NCBI GenBank assembly: GCA_964637235.1
Contig: CAZWVR010000032.1
Location: 1-22,214 of the forward strand
Source of the DNA: CAZWVR01 sp964637235
Lineage (GTDB): Bacteria; Bacteroidota; Bacteroidia; Bacteroidales; S143-33
DNA: 22,214 bases
Direction of reading: 5' to 3'
Shown one piece after another: positions 14,480 to 22,214 of the stretch. The notes under the pieces were generated by a model that saw nothing but the letters and a program-made list of their open reading frames with translations, was not told the DNA's origin and did not search any database. A program made the position numbers and the translations under genes. Position 1 is the first letter of the stretch, and every line of letters starts with the position of its first letter.

Positions 14480-14511
14480 CAAAACTACAAAATATTTATT
14501 TAAAAAGCAAA
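14480..14511 (-). promoter_or_regulatory. Complete Bacteroidota promoter for the tRNA-Ser/tRNA-Pro pair
   Basis: The minus strand carries a -33 TTTG (14508-14511), a 20-base spacer and the -7 element TAGTTTTG (14480-14487). This is a full match to the Bacteroidota promoter model, with predicted initiation near 14473, about 16 bases before the tRNA-Ser 5' end. It is the best promoter in the window. Confidence 0.75.
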
Positions 14512-14522
14512 TTTTTTTGTTC

Positions 14523-14768
14523 CTATTCTAATGTATTTAAAAATTCAACAACTCTATTGAACTGATCTATAAACTCTTCAAGACTTTCTTGGTAGATAAA
14601 AATTTTGTGTTTAAGATGTTCTTTTTTCCCTAATAAATTGTTAAATTTAACTTTGCTTTCTGTGATTACTAAATAAATATCGTTATTTTTTGTTTTTTTT
14701 ACATCAAAAAAATATGTTCTATTTCCTGATTTGAATTTTCTTGAAAAAATAGTGAGATTATTATCCAT
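14523..14768 (-). CDS. PUR-alpha-like (DUF3276 type) small nucleic-acid-binding protein
   Basis: This 81-residue protein matches the single PUR-repeat proteins of Bacteroidota. It has the IFSRKFKSGNRTYFFDVKKT opening (8-27), the IYLVITESKVKFN strand, and the KHKIFIYQESLEEFIDQFNRV strand-helix (about 54-74). Related bacterial PUR proteins bind single-stranded DNA or RNA as dimers and act as regulators in Borrelia; the regulatory role here is inferred. The gene overlaps the end of the upstream CNNM-type gene by 8 bases, so the two are probably co-transcribed. The homologues I recall have a few more N-terminal residues, so this is a compact version. Confidence 0.82.
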   Translation of the reverse strand: MDNNLTIFSRKFKSGNRTYFFDVKKTKNNDIYLVITESKVKFNNLLGKKEHLKHKIFIYQESLEEFIDQFNRVVEFLNTLE

Positions 14769-16008
14769 TTTTTATAATTTTTACGGATTTAATTCTTGTT
14801 TGTTCAACTTCTTGTATTTCAAGAATACAGCAATTTAAAAATATTCTTTCTCCTTTCTTAGGGATACGTTCAAGTTTATTTAAAATTAAACCAGCTAAGG
14901 TCTCGTATTCATCAGAATGGGGCAATTGTATATTGTATTTTTCATTTAAATAGTCAATTTCTAAGCGCGCAGAAAAAATATATGTATTTTTGTCTATTAT
15001 TTGCTCTTGCAGTTGTTTATCATATTCGTCTTGTATTTCTCCAAAAATTTCTTCAAGAATATCTTCTATTGTAACGATGCCTGAGGTACCTCCATATTCA
15101 TCAACTACAAGAGCCATACTTTTGCTTTGCGAGATAAGGATGTTGTATATACGTTTAGCACTCATAGTTTCCGGTACAATAGGCATTTCTACAATGATTT
15201 CCTCTATACTTTTTGGGTTCTTGAATAATGCTAAGGAATGCACATAGCCTAAAATATCATCAATTGATTTTCTATATATCACTATTTTTGAGAGGTTTGT
15301 TTCTTTCATTTTTTCTATTAAATCCTCGATAGTCGCATCTATGGGTAAGGCAACTATTTCATTACGTGGTACAAGACATTCTCTGGCTTTTACTTTTTCA
15401 AAATCAAGCGTCCGTTTGATTATTTGTATCTCTTGCGCAATCTCTTGGTTATTATATTTTTTGAATTGCTCTATAAACCGATTTAAATCTGCTCGTCCGA
15501 AAAATTTGATTTTTGTATTATTATTTTTTTTACCTGAGACTTTGCGTATTATAAAGTTGCTTATTCCGATGGTAAAAGCTGTTATTGGGTAAAATAAATA
15601 ATAGACGAGCAATATAAATGGCAGAAAAAATTTTAAAGTAAGATTAGAATTAATTCTGAATAAACTCTTTGGAATAAACTCTGCAAAAAATAATATGACA
15701 AGGGTAGAAATAATTGTTTGTATTAAAAGTATAATTAGTTCATTATCAGTAAATTGCTTTAAATATGGTTCCATTACCACAGCAGTAGCTAATCCATAGA
15801 TTACCAAAGCAATGTTATTACCAACAAGCATAGTTCCAATATATAATCCACGTCTATCAACAAAATAAGATAGAATACGAGCTGCGAGTTTTTTTTGTCT
15901 TTTTTCTACTTCTAATTGGAAATTATCTATTGAGATAAAGGCTATTTCCATCCCAGAGAATAATGCAGAAAATATGATTGCTAATAGGATTACAATCCAA
16001 GGGTTCAT
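14761..16008 (-). CDS. CNNM/CorC (HlyC-type) membrane protein with CBS domains
   Basis: This 415-residue protein has a DUF21/CNNM transmembrane domain (about 1-140) that opens with NPWIVILLAIIFSALFSGMEIAFISI and has several further hydrophobic segments. A CBS pair follows (about 200-310), with KARECLVPRNEIVALP at its start and ALVVDEYGGTSGIVTIEDILEEIFGEI at its end. The C-terminal CorC/HlyC domain (about 330-412) includes DEYETLAGLIL and IPKKGERI. Relatives take part in magnesium or other cation export, and the gliding protein GldE belongs to the same superfamily. Without gldD next to it I do not call this gldE. The ATG at 16008 is chosen because the only earlier in-frame start is a TTG (16029) that would add seven residues. 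The 3' end overlaps the PUR-domain gene by 8 bases. Confidence 0.88.
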   Translation of the reverse strand: MNPWIVILLAIIFSALFSGMEIAFISIDNFQLEVEKRQKKLAARILSYFVDRRGLYIGTMLVGNNIALVIYGLATAVVMEPYLKQFTDNELIILLIQTIISTLVILFFAEFIPKSLFRINSNLTLKFFLPFILLVYYLFYPITAFTIGISNFIIRKVSGKKNNNTKIKFFGRADLNRFIEQFKKYNNQEIAQEIQIIKRTLDFEKVKARECLVPRNEIVALPIDATIEDLIEKMKETNLSKIVIYRKSIDDILGYVHSLALFKNPKSIEEIIVEMPIVPETMSAKRIYNILISQSKSMALVVDEYGGTSGIVTIEDILEEIFGEIQDEYDKQLQEQIIDKNTYIFSARLEIDYLNEKYNIQLPHSDEYETLAGLILNKLERIPKKGERIFLNCCILEIQEVEQTRIKSVKIIKNG

Positions 16009-16029
16009 ATAAGGATTACTTTGCGGCAA

Positions 16030-16207
16030 AATTCAGAAAAAATTTTTGGAAAAAAAATTAATTGTGCAAAATATTGCTCTGTAAAAAATTTAAATACTTA
16101 ACTGCTAAGGATTGTAATATTTTTATTTTCAATATATTGCTAATGCTCTTTTTTGTATCTATTTAAATTTTTGGTTTTGATTATTTTTTCCAAAGGAGAA
16201 AATTAAA
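16030..16207. other. Intergenic region between divergent genes, no gene seen
   Basis: This AT-rich stretch separates the leftward CNNM-type gene from the rightward T9SS-secreted protein gene. Apart from the -7 element at its right edge, and an imperfect one (minus-strand GAATTTTG) just left of it at 16027-16034, I see no open frame, RNA or repeat. AAGGAG (16193-16198) resembles a ribosome binding site but is upstream of the predicted promoter. Confidence 0.4.
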
Positions 16208-16215
16208 TATTTTTG
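16208..16215 (+). promoter_or_regulatory. -7 promoter element (TATTTTTG) for the T9SS-secreted protein gene; decides its start
   Basis: This is an exact TAnnTTTG match with a T-rich -33 region (16184-16189). Initiation near 16221 excludes the in-frame TTG codons at 16213 and 16216 and leaves about 12 bases before the ATG at 16234. Confidence 0.55.
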
Positions 16216-16233
16216 TTGTCTAAATTTAAGCTT

Positions 16234-17445
16234 ATGAGAACAATATGGTTATTGGTTTTGGTGCTTTTTTTGTCTTTATCATTAGATTCACAAGTTAAAA
16301 TACTTTTTGATGCCACAAAAGCCGAAACAGCAGGTAATGCCGATTGGGTTATAGATGCAGATAATTGGAATTTAGGCTATAATCCGTATCCATATATTGG
16401 CGGTAATGAAGCTAATGCCCAGAGATATCCCACACCGTCTGAGCAGAATATAACACCTTCTACTTCTGAGGATTATTGGACTGGTGGAATATCTGCTTGG
16501 GGTGTTGAATTGGCAAAAGCAGGATATATAGTTGAAACTCTTCCATATGACGGAAGCATAACATATGGAGATCCTTCAAATCCTCAGGATTTAGCTAATT
16601 ATAAAGTTTTTATAGTTTGTGAGCCTAATATTTTGTTTACTGCTTCTGAGAAAAATGCAATTATAAATTTTGTTCGTAATGGAGGTGGACTGTTTATGAT
16701 ATCAGATCACGATAATTCTGACAGAAATGGCGATGGATACGATTCTCCTTATATATGGAATGATCTTATGCAGAACAATTCAGTTGAGGAAAATCCTTTT
16801 GGTATTACCTTTGATTATGCAGACTTTACTGAACAGACAGATAACATTCCTTATTCACCAGATAATCCTATATTGAATGGTCCTTATGGTTCAGTCAGTT
16901 TAGTGGAATTTTATGGAGGAACTTCTTTAACTCTTTCTCCAAGCGATAATCCTTCTGTTAGAGGATTGGTATATAGGCGGGGATATTCTAACACCGGTAA
17001 TACTGGCGTTATGTGTGCTTATGCAACTTATGGAAATGGTAAAGTTGTTGCTATGGGTGATAGTTCACCTGCTGATGATGGAACAGGAGATACTGGCGAT
17101 CATCTTTATGATGGATGGTATGAGGATGCTAATGGAAATCATAGAAAACTTATTTTGAATGCTACTGTTTGGCTTGCACAATCTTCCTCTGATGTATCTA
17201 TGAAAAATAAGCCGCAGATAATAATAAACCAACTTAACGGATATACGCAAATTTTAGTGCCATCTTTAAATAATAACTCAACTGCTTGGCTTAGTATATA
17301 TGATATTACGGGGCGAGAAATTTTATCAAAAAAAATCTTAACTTCTGAATTTGTCCCTATTGAAATTTATAAACCCGGAGTATATTTTTATCAAGTAGCT
17401 TTTAATAATCGTATTTATAAAGGTAAATTATTGATTCACAACTGA
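16234..17445 (+). CDS. T9SS-secreted protein with GATase-like N-terminal domain
   Basis: This 403-residue protein has a signal peptide (about 1-20, LFLSLSLDSQ). Residues ~22-305 look like an alpha/beta (class I glutamine amidotransferase-like, ThuA/DUF4350-like) domain. There is an early strand KILFDATKAE, then YKVFIVCEPNILFTASEKNAIINFVRNGGGLFMISDHDNSDRNGDG (about 123-168), and a late strand GKVVAMGDSSPADDGTGD. The Asp/Asn-rich DHDNSDRNGDG and DDGTGDTGDH stretches could bind calcium. No nucleophilic Cys of a true amidotransferase is evident, so I propose a binding or remodelled hydrolase fold only. The C-terminal ~80 residues are a T9SS type A sorting domain (WLSIYDITGREIL, PGVYFYQVAFNNRIYKGKLLIHN). 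The gene stands alone, with its own promoter. Confidence 0.75.
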   Translation: MRTIWLLVLVLFLSLSLDSQVKILFDATKAETAGNADWVIDADNWNLGYNPYPYIGGNEANAQRYPTPSEQNITPSTSEDYWTGGISAWGVELAKAGYIVETLPYDGSITYGDPSNPQDLANYKVFIVCEPNILFTASEKNAIINFVRNGGGLFMISDHDNSDRNGDGYDSPYIWNDLMQNNSVEENPFGITFDYADFTEQTDNIPYSPDNPILNGPYGSVSLVEFYGGTSLTLSPSDNPSVRGLVYRRGYSNTGNTGVMCAYATYGNGKVVAMGDSSPADDGTGDTGDHLYDGWYEDANGNHRKLILNATVWLAQSSSDVSMKNKPQIIINQLNGYTQILVPSLNNNSTAWLSIYDITGREILSKKILTSEFVPIEIYKPGVYFYQVAFNNRIYKGKLLIHN

Positions 17446-17692
17446 ATTTTATAATTTTACAAACTTAGCTCTTGGCATAAACGGATTGATCAGTTTTGAA
17501 TTTAACTTAGAATTAGACGATAAAATATTTTAAATCAGTGCTTTATATAGTTTTTTGAGATTTATATAATTTTTTCAGTGTATTTACTTTTGCGAGAAAT
17601 TTAAATTGCAAAATTTTATTGGCTTATAAGAATTTCTATACTCAATTGCTATTTTTTAAAGGCTTGAAGGGATTATTTTAGGGAATGTTAAC
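17446..17692. other. Intergenic region between convergent genes, nothing recognised
   Basis: This is 247 bases of AT-rich DNA between two convergent stop codons. I see no clear terminator hairpin, open frame with a start, RNA gene or repeat here. Confidence 0.4.
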
Positions 17693-20470
17693 TTATTTTA
17701 GTTGAACTATCCATACAGTTATGTCATCTCGTTGAGGTGTATTTTGCATAAATTCTTTTAAGGTTTGTAATAATATTTCTTTTTGCTCCTCGATAGGTTT
17801 ATGTTTTATATTTTCTAAAAGTTTGTTAAACCTTTCGGAACCGAAACGCTTACGATTTTGATCATTTTGGTCTGTGTATCCATCTGTTGAAAGGTATAAA
17901 ATGTCATTAGAATGTAAAATGATAGTTTGTGTAGTAAAGGGCTTATTTACTTTTGAGAATATGCCACCTATCGAGCGGCGTGTAGCATTGAGTTTATAGA
18001 GTTTATTTTCTGACTTTTTGTAATAAATTAAAGGTCTTTTAGCACCGGCATATTCAATAGTATAAGATTTAATACCATTTTGTGTTTCTTGTGTATTCAA
18101 GTATATTTTTACAAGTACGATATCTAAACCATCTCTGTTTGCTGTGGTTTCTTGTCTTAAAGCTTCTTTAATAGTTTGATCCGTATTTTCGAGAATTTCA
18201 GCAGGATCTCTTTTCCCTTTTTGAACAATTATTTCGTTTAAAATTCTACTGGAAATTATAGACATAAATGCTCCGGGGACGCCGTGACCGGTGCAGTCAA
18301 CAGCGGCTGCATAACAAATATTTTCTTCAGGGATATGTAAAAACCAATAAAAATCACCTGAAACAATATCCTTAGGTAGAAATATTAGGCTTTGGTTGAA
18401 GAATTGACTAATATAATCGAGAGGGGGCAGTATGGTCTGCTGAATAGTTTGGGCATATTTAATACTTGCCTGAATTTGTTTATTTTGAAGTTCTATTTTT
18501 TCCTTCTGGGCTTCAAGTTCGTGATTTTTATCTAATATTTCGCGTTCATATCGTTTTATTGCTGTGATATCTGAGTCAAGAACGATAAGTTTTTCTATCT
18601 CTCCATTTTCGTTTAATAGAGGTGTTATTGTGGCTTGTATCCAAATTTCCTCACCTTGTTTATTTGTTGTTTTAAATTGATAGTTTACAGATTGTTTTGT
18701 TTCCAGAGCTCTCTTTATAGCGTCTTTTACTTCTTTTTTTCTTGTAAATTTTATTAAGTTAGGTTTAGTTCTCAATAAATCTTTCAAGGTATATCCAAAA
18801 ATTCTTTCAAATGCAGGGTTAACCCATTCGTAATTTCCTTCTGCGTCTGTTATAATTATTGCATTATCAATTTCTTGGGCTACTATTGATAGTTTTTTCA
18901 ATTCAATATTAGCTTTCTGCAATTCTTCTGCTTGTTTTTTTATCATTTGATGTTGTCTGCGTATCTCTTGTTCAGCTTGTTTTATTTCGGTAATATCAGT
19001 ATCTATTGCAACTAAGCGAGTTATTTCACCGTTTTCGTCTAATATAGGTGTCAAAGTTGTTTTTACCCATAAGCTTGTTCCGTCCCGCCTTTTACCTTCT
19101 GTTTCGTAGGTTACGTTTACTTTTTCGGTTATACATTTAGTATAATATTCTTTTATTTTTGGATTTTGACTTGCCTTTATAATATTTCTATCTAATTCAT
19201 TTATAAATAATTGCAATGTATATCCGTACATTTTAGTAAAGCCCGCATTTAACCATTCTATATTACCTTCTTTATCCATTATCAGAATACCATTTTGAGC
19301 GTTTTCTGCGACAATAGAAAGCTTTTCAAGTTCTTTATTAGTAGCTTCAAGTAATTTTGCTTGCTGTTCTATTTGTTCTTTTTGTTTTAATATTTTTGCA
19401 TTCTTTACTTTAAGTTCCTCATTTATTTTTTTATTTATACGATATGCTCGTAGAATTATGAATGTAAAAATTAGAACAATTAAGAGGAATAAGCTGCCGA
19501 AAAGTATATATCCTCTTTGAGTTTGAATTTGTTTATTTGCACGGACGATTTTTTTATGAGCTTGTTTAATTTTTTCTTCAAGTGTTTTAAGTTCTTCTTG
19601 TTTAGATTTTATTTGTTGATTTTTGGTTTGCAATTGTTGATTTTTTTCTTGAAGTTCTTTTTGTTTTAAAGCAAGTTCTTTCTGTTTCTTCTTCATCAAT
19701 AATTCCTGTAAACGGAGCATTTCCATATTTTTCTGCAACTGAGCTTCTTTTTGCGATATTTGAGATAGTAATGAATTTAACTGCTGTTTTTGTTTGTTAA
19801 TTTGTTCTTTTTGTTGGATTAATAAATTTCTTTGCTTTGAAGTTTCTCTTTGCAAACTGTCTATTTCTCGTTTCTTTTTTTCTATTTCTTTTAATTGTTG
19901 TTGTAATCTACGCTTTTGTTTTTCGTATAATCCTCGCATTTCTATTTTTGTGCCGCCTGTAAGAATAAGTTTTTCAGATGGTTCTATGCCATGTTTACGC
20001 ATTAAAGCACTATTTATTATTATTCTCCTTTCGTCTTGATTAAATGGCATAATATTTATCATTGTGTTATTTAAGTCGTTAAATCTGTCTGTCACTATTA
20101 ATACTGGGAGGGTATCAAATTTGGCATTTATTTTATATATGTTATCCAGTTTGTCAGAGCCAATAAATAAAATGTCAGTAGGGAAAATTTTTTTATACCT
20201 TGTAAAACGATATATTTTAACAGGTTTACCTTTTATAGGTTTTTTATTAGCGACTATACTATTATATAGGTTGTTGTATCCTGTATATACACCTAAGGTA
20301 ATTGTATCTTTTGATTTTTCATTAGGCCAACTGACTCCATTTACAGCTGTATAAAGCCATAAAGCCCGCTTATTATCATTTTTGCTATCTGCTGGGATAT
20401 AGTCTTGATATTGTGCCAGAGCAGGAAAAACCATTAAACTGAAAAATACTATGTAAAAAAAACGAGTCAT
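17693..20470 (-). CDS. YfiR-PAS-PAS-SpoIIE/PP2C signalling phosphatase
   Basis: This 925-residue membrane sensor has the following parts in order: signal peptide (1-19); a YfiR/DUF4154-like periplasmic domain (about 33-175: LWLYTAVNGVSWPNE, DILFIGSD, GTKIEM); a long Gln/Lys/Glu-rich coiled coil (180-318); one membrane helix (321-341); a second coil; PAS1 (about 386-495: GILIMDKEGNIEWLNAGFTKMYGY) and PAS2 (about 527-637), each with a PAC-like tail (WVKTTLTPILDENGEI; WIQATITPLLNENGEI); and a SpoIIE-type PP2C domain (690-925) with metal motifs DIVSGDFYW, AVDCTGHGVPGAFMSI, STDGYTDQ and QRDDITVW. It should dephosphorylate a Ser/Thr-phosphorylated partner, perhaps an anti-sigma-factor antagonist, in response to a periplasmic cue; no partner is encoded nearby. 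AGGA, 9 bases ahead of the ATG, is one of the few plausible Shine-Dalgarno sites here. The gene diverges from the SpmAB-like gene. Confidence 0.88.
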   Translation of the reverse strand: MTRFFYIVFFSLMVFPALAQYQDYIPADSKNDNKRALWLYTAVNGVSWPNEKSKDTITLGVYTGYNNLYNSIVANKKPIKGKPVKIYRFTRYKKIFPTDILFIGSDKLDNIYKINAKFDTLPVLIVTDRFNDLNNTMINIMPFNQDERRIIINSALMRKHGIEPSEKLILTGGTKIEMRGLYEKQKRRLQQQLKEIEKKKREIDSLQRETSKQRNLLIQQKEQINKQKQQLNSLLSQISQKEAQLQKNMEMLRLQELLMKKKQKELALKQKELQEKNQQLQTKNQQIKSKQEELKTLEEKIKQAHKKIVRANKQIQTQRGYILFGSLFLLIVLIFTFIILRAYRINKKINEELKVKNAKILKQKEQIEQQAKLLEATNKELEKLSIVAENAQNGILIMDKEGNIEWLNAGFTKMYGYTLQLFINELDRNIIKASQNPKIKEYYTKCITEKVNVTYETEGKRRDGTSLWVKTTLTPILDENGEITRLVAIDTDITEIKQAEQEIRRQHQMIKKQAEELQKANIELKKLSIVAQEIDNAIIITDAEGNYEWVNPAFERIFGYTLKDLLRTKPNLIKFTRKKEVKDAIKRALETKQSVNYQFKTTNKQGEEIWIQATITPLLNENGEIEKLIVLDSDITAIKRYEREILDKNHELEAQKEKIELQNKQIQASIKYAQTIQQTILPPLDYISQFFNQSLIFLPKDIVSGDFYWFLHIPEENICYAAAVDCTGHGVPGAFMSIISSRILNEIIVQKGKRDPAEILENTDQTIKEALRQETTANRDGLDIVLVKIYLNTQETQNGIKSYTIEYAGAKRPLIYYKKSENKLYKLNATRRSIGGIFSKVNKPFTTQTIILHSNDILYLSTDGYTDQNDQNRKRFGSERFNKLLENIKHKPIEEQKEILLQTLKEFMQNTPQRDDITVWIVQLK

Positions 20471-20630
20471 CTATATTTCCTAATTCTGTTGGTAAAAATA
20501 AAAAAAACAAATAAATAAAAAAATTTTTTATTTCAAAAAAAGCCTGCGATAGTTTTTTTAAATCTGTTGTGTTTTATAAACTAATATATAAAATCTATCA
20601 AAAAATATGTTTAGCCTACCAAAAAAGTTT

Positions 20631-20638
20631 TTTCTTTG
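20631..20638 (+). promoter_or_regulatory. Possible -7 element (TTTCTTTG) for the SpmAB-like gene
   Basis: This matches TAnnTTTG at all but one position. Initiation near 20644 would leave about 8 bases ahead of the ATG at 20652 and exclude the ATG at 20607. The evidence is weak but agrees with the start chosen from the protein layout. Confidence 0.3.
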
Positions 20639-20651
20639 TAATAAAAAAGTA

Positions 20652-21884
20652 ATGGCGCTTAATTTTATATGGTTATTTTTATTGTTAACAGGCTTCTTAA
20701 TTGGTTTTGTAAAATTTACATTTTTAGGTGATAATCAGATATTAAGCGATATAGTAAATAGAATTTTCGACGATGCCCAAACAGGTTTTAAACTTTCCTT
20801 AGGTTTAGTAGCTGTATTGTCTTTCTGGCTGGGAATTATGAAAATTGGTGAAAAATCAGGTGCTGTGAATTTTTTAGCTAAAGCATTACGTCCATTTTTA
20901 AAACGAATTTTTCCCAAAGTTCCTGAAAATCACCCTGCAATGGGAGCAATGGTAATGAACATTGCAGCAAATATGCTCGGTTTAGATAATGCTGCAACCC
21001 CTATGGGTCTAAAAGCTATGCGGGAACTCCAAGAACTTAATCCTGAAAAAGATACTGCCTCCGATGCTCAGATTATGTTTTTAGTATTGAACACTTCTGG
21101 TTTAACGATAATTCCCATAAGTGTAATTACGTATAGAGCTTCCTTAGGTGCTGCAAATCCCACAGATATCTTTTTACCTATATTGTTGGCTACTTTTTTT
21201 TCCACACTCGGAGGGCTAATTTTTGTTGCTATAATCCAAAAAATTAAACTTTGGGATCCTGTTATTATAGCATATTTAGGTTCTTTAACTGCATTAGTGT
21301 TTATTCTTATTTTTTGGCTGAAAGATATGCCCCCGCAAAAGCTACAAATAATTTCTAAAAACTTGACAGCTGTTATTTTGCTTTTAATTATTGCCATTTT
21401 TTTAATTAGCGGAATTGTAAAAAAAATAAATGTATATGAAACTTTTATAGAAGGTGCAAAGGACGGATTTAACGTTGCTGTTATGATAATTCCTTATTTA
21501 ATAGCGATTCTTGTTGCAATAGGAGTTTTTCGTGTATCAGGAGCTATGGATTGGCTTATTAAAGCTATGAAATATATATTTTCAGCTTTACACATCAATA
21601 CAGATTTTGTGCCAGCATTACCTACTGCATTTATGAAACCTCTTTCCGGTAGTGGAGCTCGCGGTATGATGATTGAAGCTTGTAAAACTTACGGCGTAGA
21701 TTCCTTTGTAGCGCGTGTTGCCTCGACTATTCAAGGTTCTACTGATACTACTTTCTACATTTTAGCCGTATATTTTGGTGCTGTAAATATCAAAAAGACT
21801 CGTTATGCTGCAATAGCTGGCTTATTTGCTGACTTTGTAGGAATTATTGCTGCAATAATTATTGCATATATTTTTTTCTATTAA
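20652..21884 (+). CDS. Fused SpmA-SpmB (nucleoside-recognition/Gate domain) membrane protein
   Basis: This 410-residue membrane protein fuses two Gate-type domains. The first half resembles SpmA (NHPAMGAMVMNIAANMLGLDNAATPMGLKAM, then LVLNTSGLTIIPISVITYRASLGA). The second resembles SpmB (VAVMIIPYLIAILVAIGVFRVSGAMDWL, then LPTAFMKPLSGSGARGMMIE and STIQGSTDTTFYILAVYFGA). SpmA and SpmB take part in spore-core dehydration in Firmicutes; in non-sporulating Bacteroidota the fused form is common and its transport substrate is unknown. The ATG at 20652 (MALNFIWLFLLL) places the first membrane helix at the N-terminus, as I expect for homologues. An ATG at 20607 would add a basic 15-residue extension. 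A lipoprotein gene follows 26 bases downstream and may share the transcript. Confidence 0.85.
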   Translation: MALNFIWLFLLLTGFLIGFVKFTFLGDNQILSDIVNRIFDDAQTGFKLSLGLVAVLSFWLGIMKIGEKSGAVNFLAKALRPFLKRIFPKVPENHPAMGAMVMNIAANMLGLDNAATPMGLKAMRELQELNPEKDTASDAQIMFLVLNTSGLTIIPISVITYRASLGAANPTDIFLPILLATFFSTLGGLIFVAIIQKIKLWDPVIIAYLGSLTALVFILIFWLKDMPPQKLQIISKNLTAVILLLIIAIFLISGIVKKINVYETFIEGAKDGFNVAVMIIPYLIAILVAIGVFRVSGAMDWLIKAMKYIFSALHINTDFVPALPTAFMKPLSGSGARGMMIEACKTYGVDSFVARVASTIQGSTDTTFYILAVYFGAVNIKKTRYAAIAGLFADFVGIIAAIIIAYIFFY

Positions 21885-21910
21885 AAAATTGGCAAACACT
21901 AAAAAAAAAT

Positions 21911-22214
21911 ATGAAAACAACGGTTTTATTACTTTTAGGTTTTACATTTACATTCATTATTTCATGCTCTAAAAAAGACAGTACTAAAACCTCTGACACT
22001 AAAAAAATAACAACACAAGTAAATGACACCATACAGCAGAAAATAGATAATACTAATAACACTAATCATACTAAGATCTATGATTTTCAGCATTTTAAAG
22101 GTGCTATAAATGGAAAATATGCAATAACTTTGGATATAAATATCAAAGGCAATACCGTCAAAGGAATAATGTATTATGATAAAGTCGGACAATATATTGA
22201 CATTACTGGCAAGT
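21911..22214 (+). CDS. Putative lipoprotein, N-terminal part (3' end outside window)
   Basis: The frame opens with ATG at 21911 and stays open to the window edge (101 codons seen). A lipoprotein signal of 18 residues ends in FIISC with the cysteine at 19. A Ser/Thr/Lys/Asn-rich linker (about 20-52) leads into a beta-strand region: HFKGAINGKYAITLDINIKG followed by TVKGIMYYDKVGQYIDITGK. This GxINGKYxIxLxI...GxMYYxxxGxxIxxxG pattern occurs in small Bacteroidota lipoproteins of unknown function. After the lipid cysteine the sequence SKKD is rich in charged residues, faintly like the surface-export signal of some Bacteroidota lipoproteins. It may be co-transcribed with the SpmAB-like gene 26 bases upstream. 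Confidence 0.72.
   Translation, partial: MKTTVLLLLGFTFTFIISCSKKDSTKTSDTKKITTQVNDTIQQKIDNTNNTNHTKIYDFQHFKGAINGKYAITLDINIKGNTVKGIMYYDKVGQYIDITGK

Noticed and set aside
16193..16198. AAGGAG as a ribosome binding site for the 16234 gene
   Set aside because: It is about 35 bases ahead of the ATG and upstream of the predicted -7 element, so it would not be in the message.
21859..22192. Leftward open frames at the right edge
   Set aside because: They lie opposite a convincing lipoprotein start with a lipobox and are low-complexity hydrophobic translations of AT-rich DNA.

Overview
The window looks like chromosomal DNA from a low-GC member of the Bacteroidota, probably Bacteroidales or a relative. 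Four things point there. Two secreted proteins (669-1340 and 16234-17445) end in type IX secretion (T9SS) sorting domains. A GldF gliding/T9SS-associated ABC permease is present. A PUR-alpha-like protein typical of the phylum is encoded at 14523-14768. Several genes, and a tRNA pair, are preceded by the Bacteroidota -7 promoter element TAnnTTTG. Ribosome binding sites are weak or absent, as usual in this phylum, and the tRNAs do not encode CCA. I see no insertion sequence, integrase, CRISPR array, phage gene or plasmid function. The region reads as mostly housekeeping DNA with several lineage-specific exported proteins.

Left part (1-3745). The window opens inside the C-terminal half of an ALDH7-type aldehyde dehydrogenase, closed by a clear terminator (599-637). 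A leftward operon follows: lipocalin-like lipoprotein, rbfA (4-base overlap), then a small T9SS-secreted protein. Upstream lies a leftward gene for a very basic exported protein of unknown function that carries a repeated L-T/S-x-x-E-x-x-A motif.

Middle part (3748-9643), rightward. A lipoprotein with a degenerate Rieske fold overlaps a DUF368/PopT-family undecaprenyl-phosphate translocase. Next come three genes chained by 4-base overlaps: a RecD/Dda-like helicase, a MurG-like glycosyltransferase, and an exported M16-peptidase-like protein that has lost its HxxEH zinc motif and ends in a LolA-like domain.

Leftward block 9677-12388: a YgjV-like membrane protein with a GNAT-like tail, tilS and lpxH, all overlapping. 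It diverges from a crotonase gene (12494-13258) across a mirror-symmetric pair of -7 promoter elements. gldF (13412-14140) converges on the crotonase gene. tRNA-Ser(GCT) and tRNA-Pro(TGG) lie just upstream, behind the best-defined promoter in the window. Then comes a leftward pair: a CNNM/CorC-type membrane protein with CBS domains and the PUR-domain protein.

Right part (16234-22214). It holds a T9SS-secreted protein with a GATase-like N-terminal region; a 925-residue signalling phosphatase (YfiR-like sensor, coiled coil, one membrane helix, two PAS domains, SpoIIE/PP2C domain) on the other strand; a fused SpmA-SpmB-type membrane protein; and the start of a lipoprotein cut by the window edge.

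Many genes concern the cell envelope: lpxH (lipid A), the undecaprenyl-phosphate translocase, a glycosyltransferase, lipoproteins, GldF and T9SS cargo. I found no convincing new multi-gene defence or mobile system. The most unusual items are the degenerate Rieske/PopT pair, the catalytically dead M16-LolA fusion in a helicase-glycosyltransferase operon, and the basic repeat protein.
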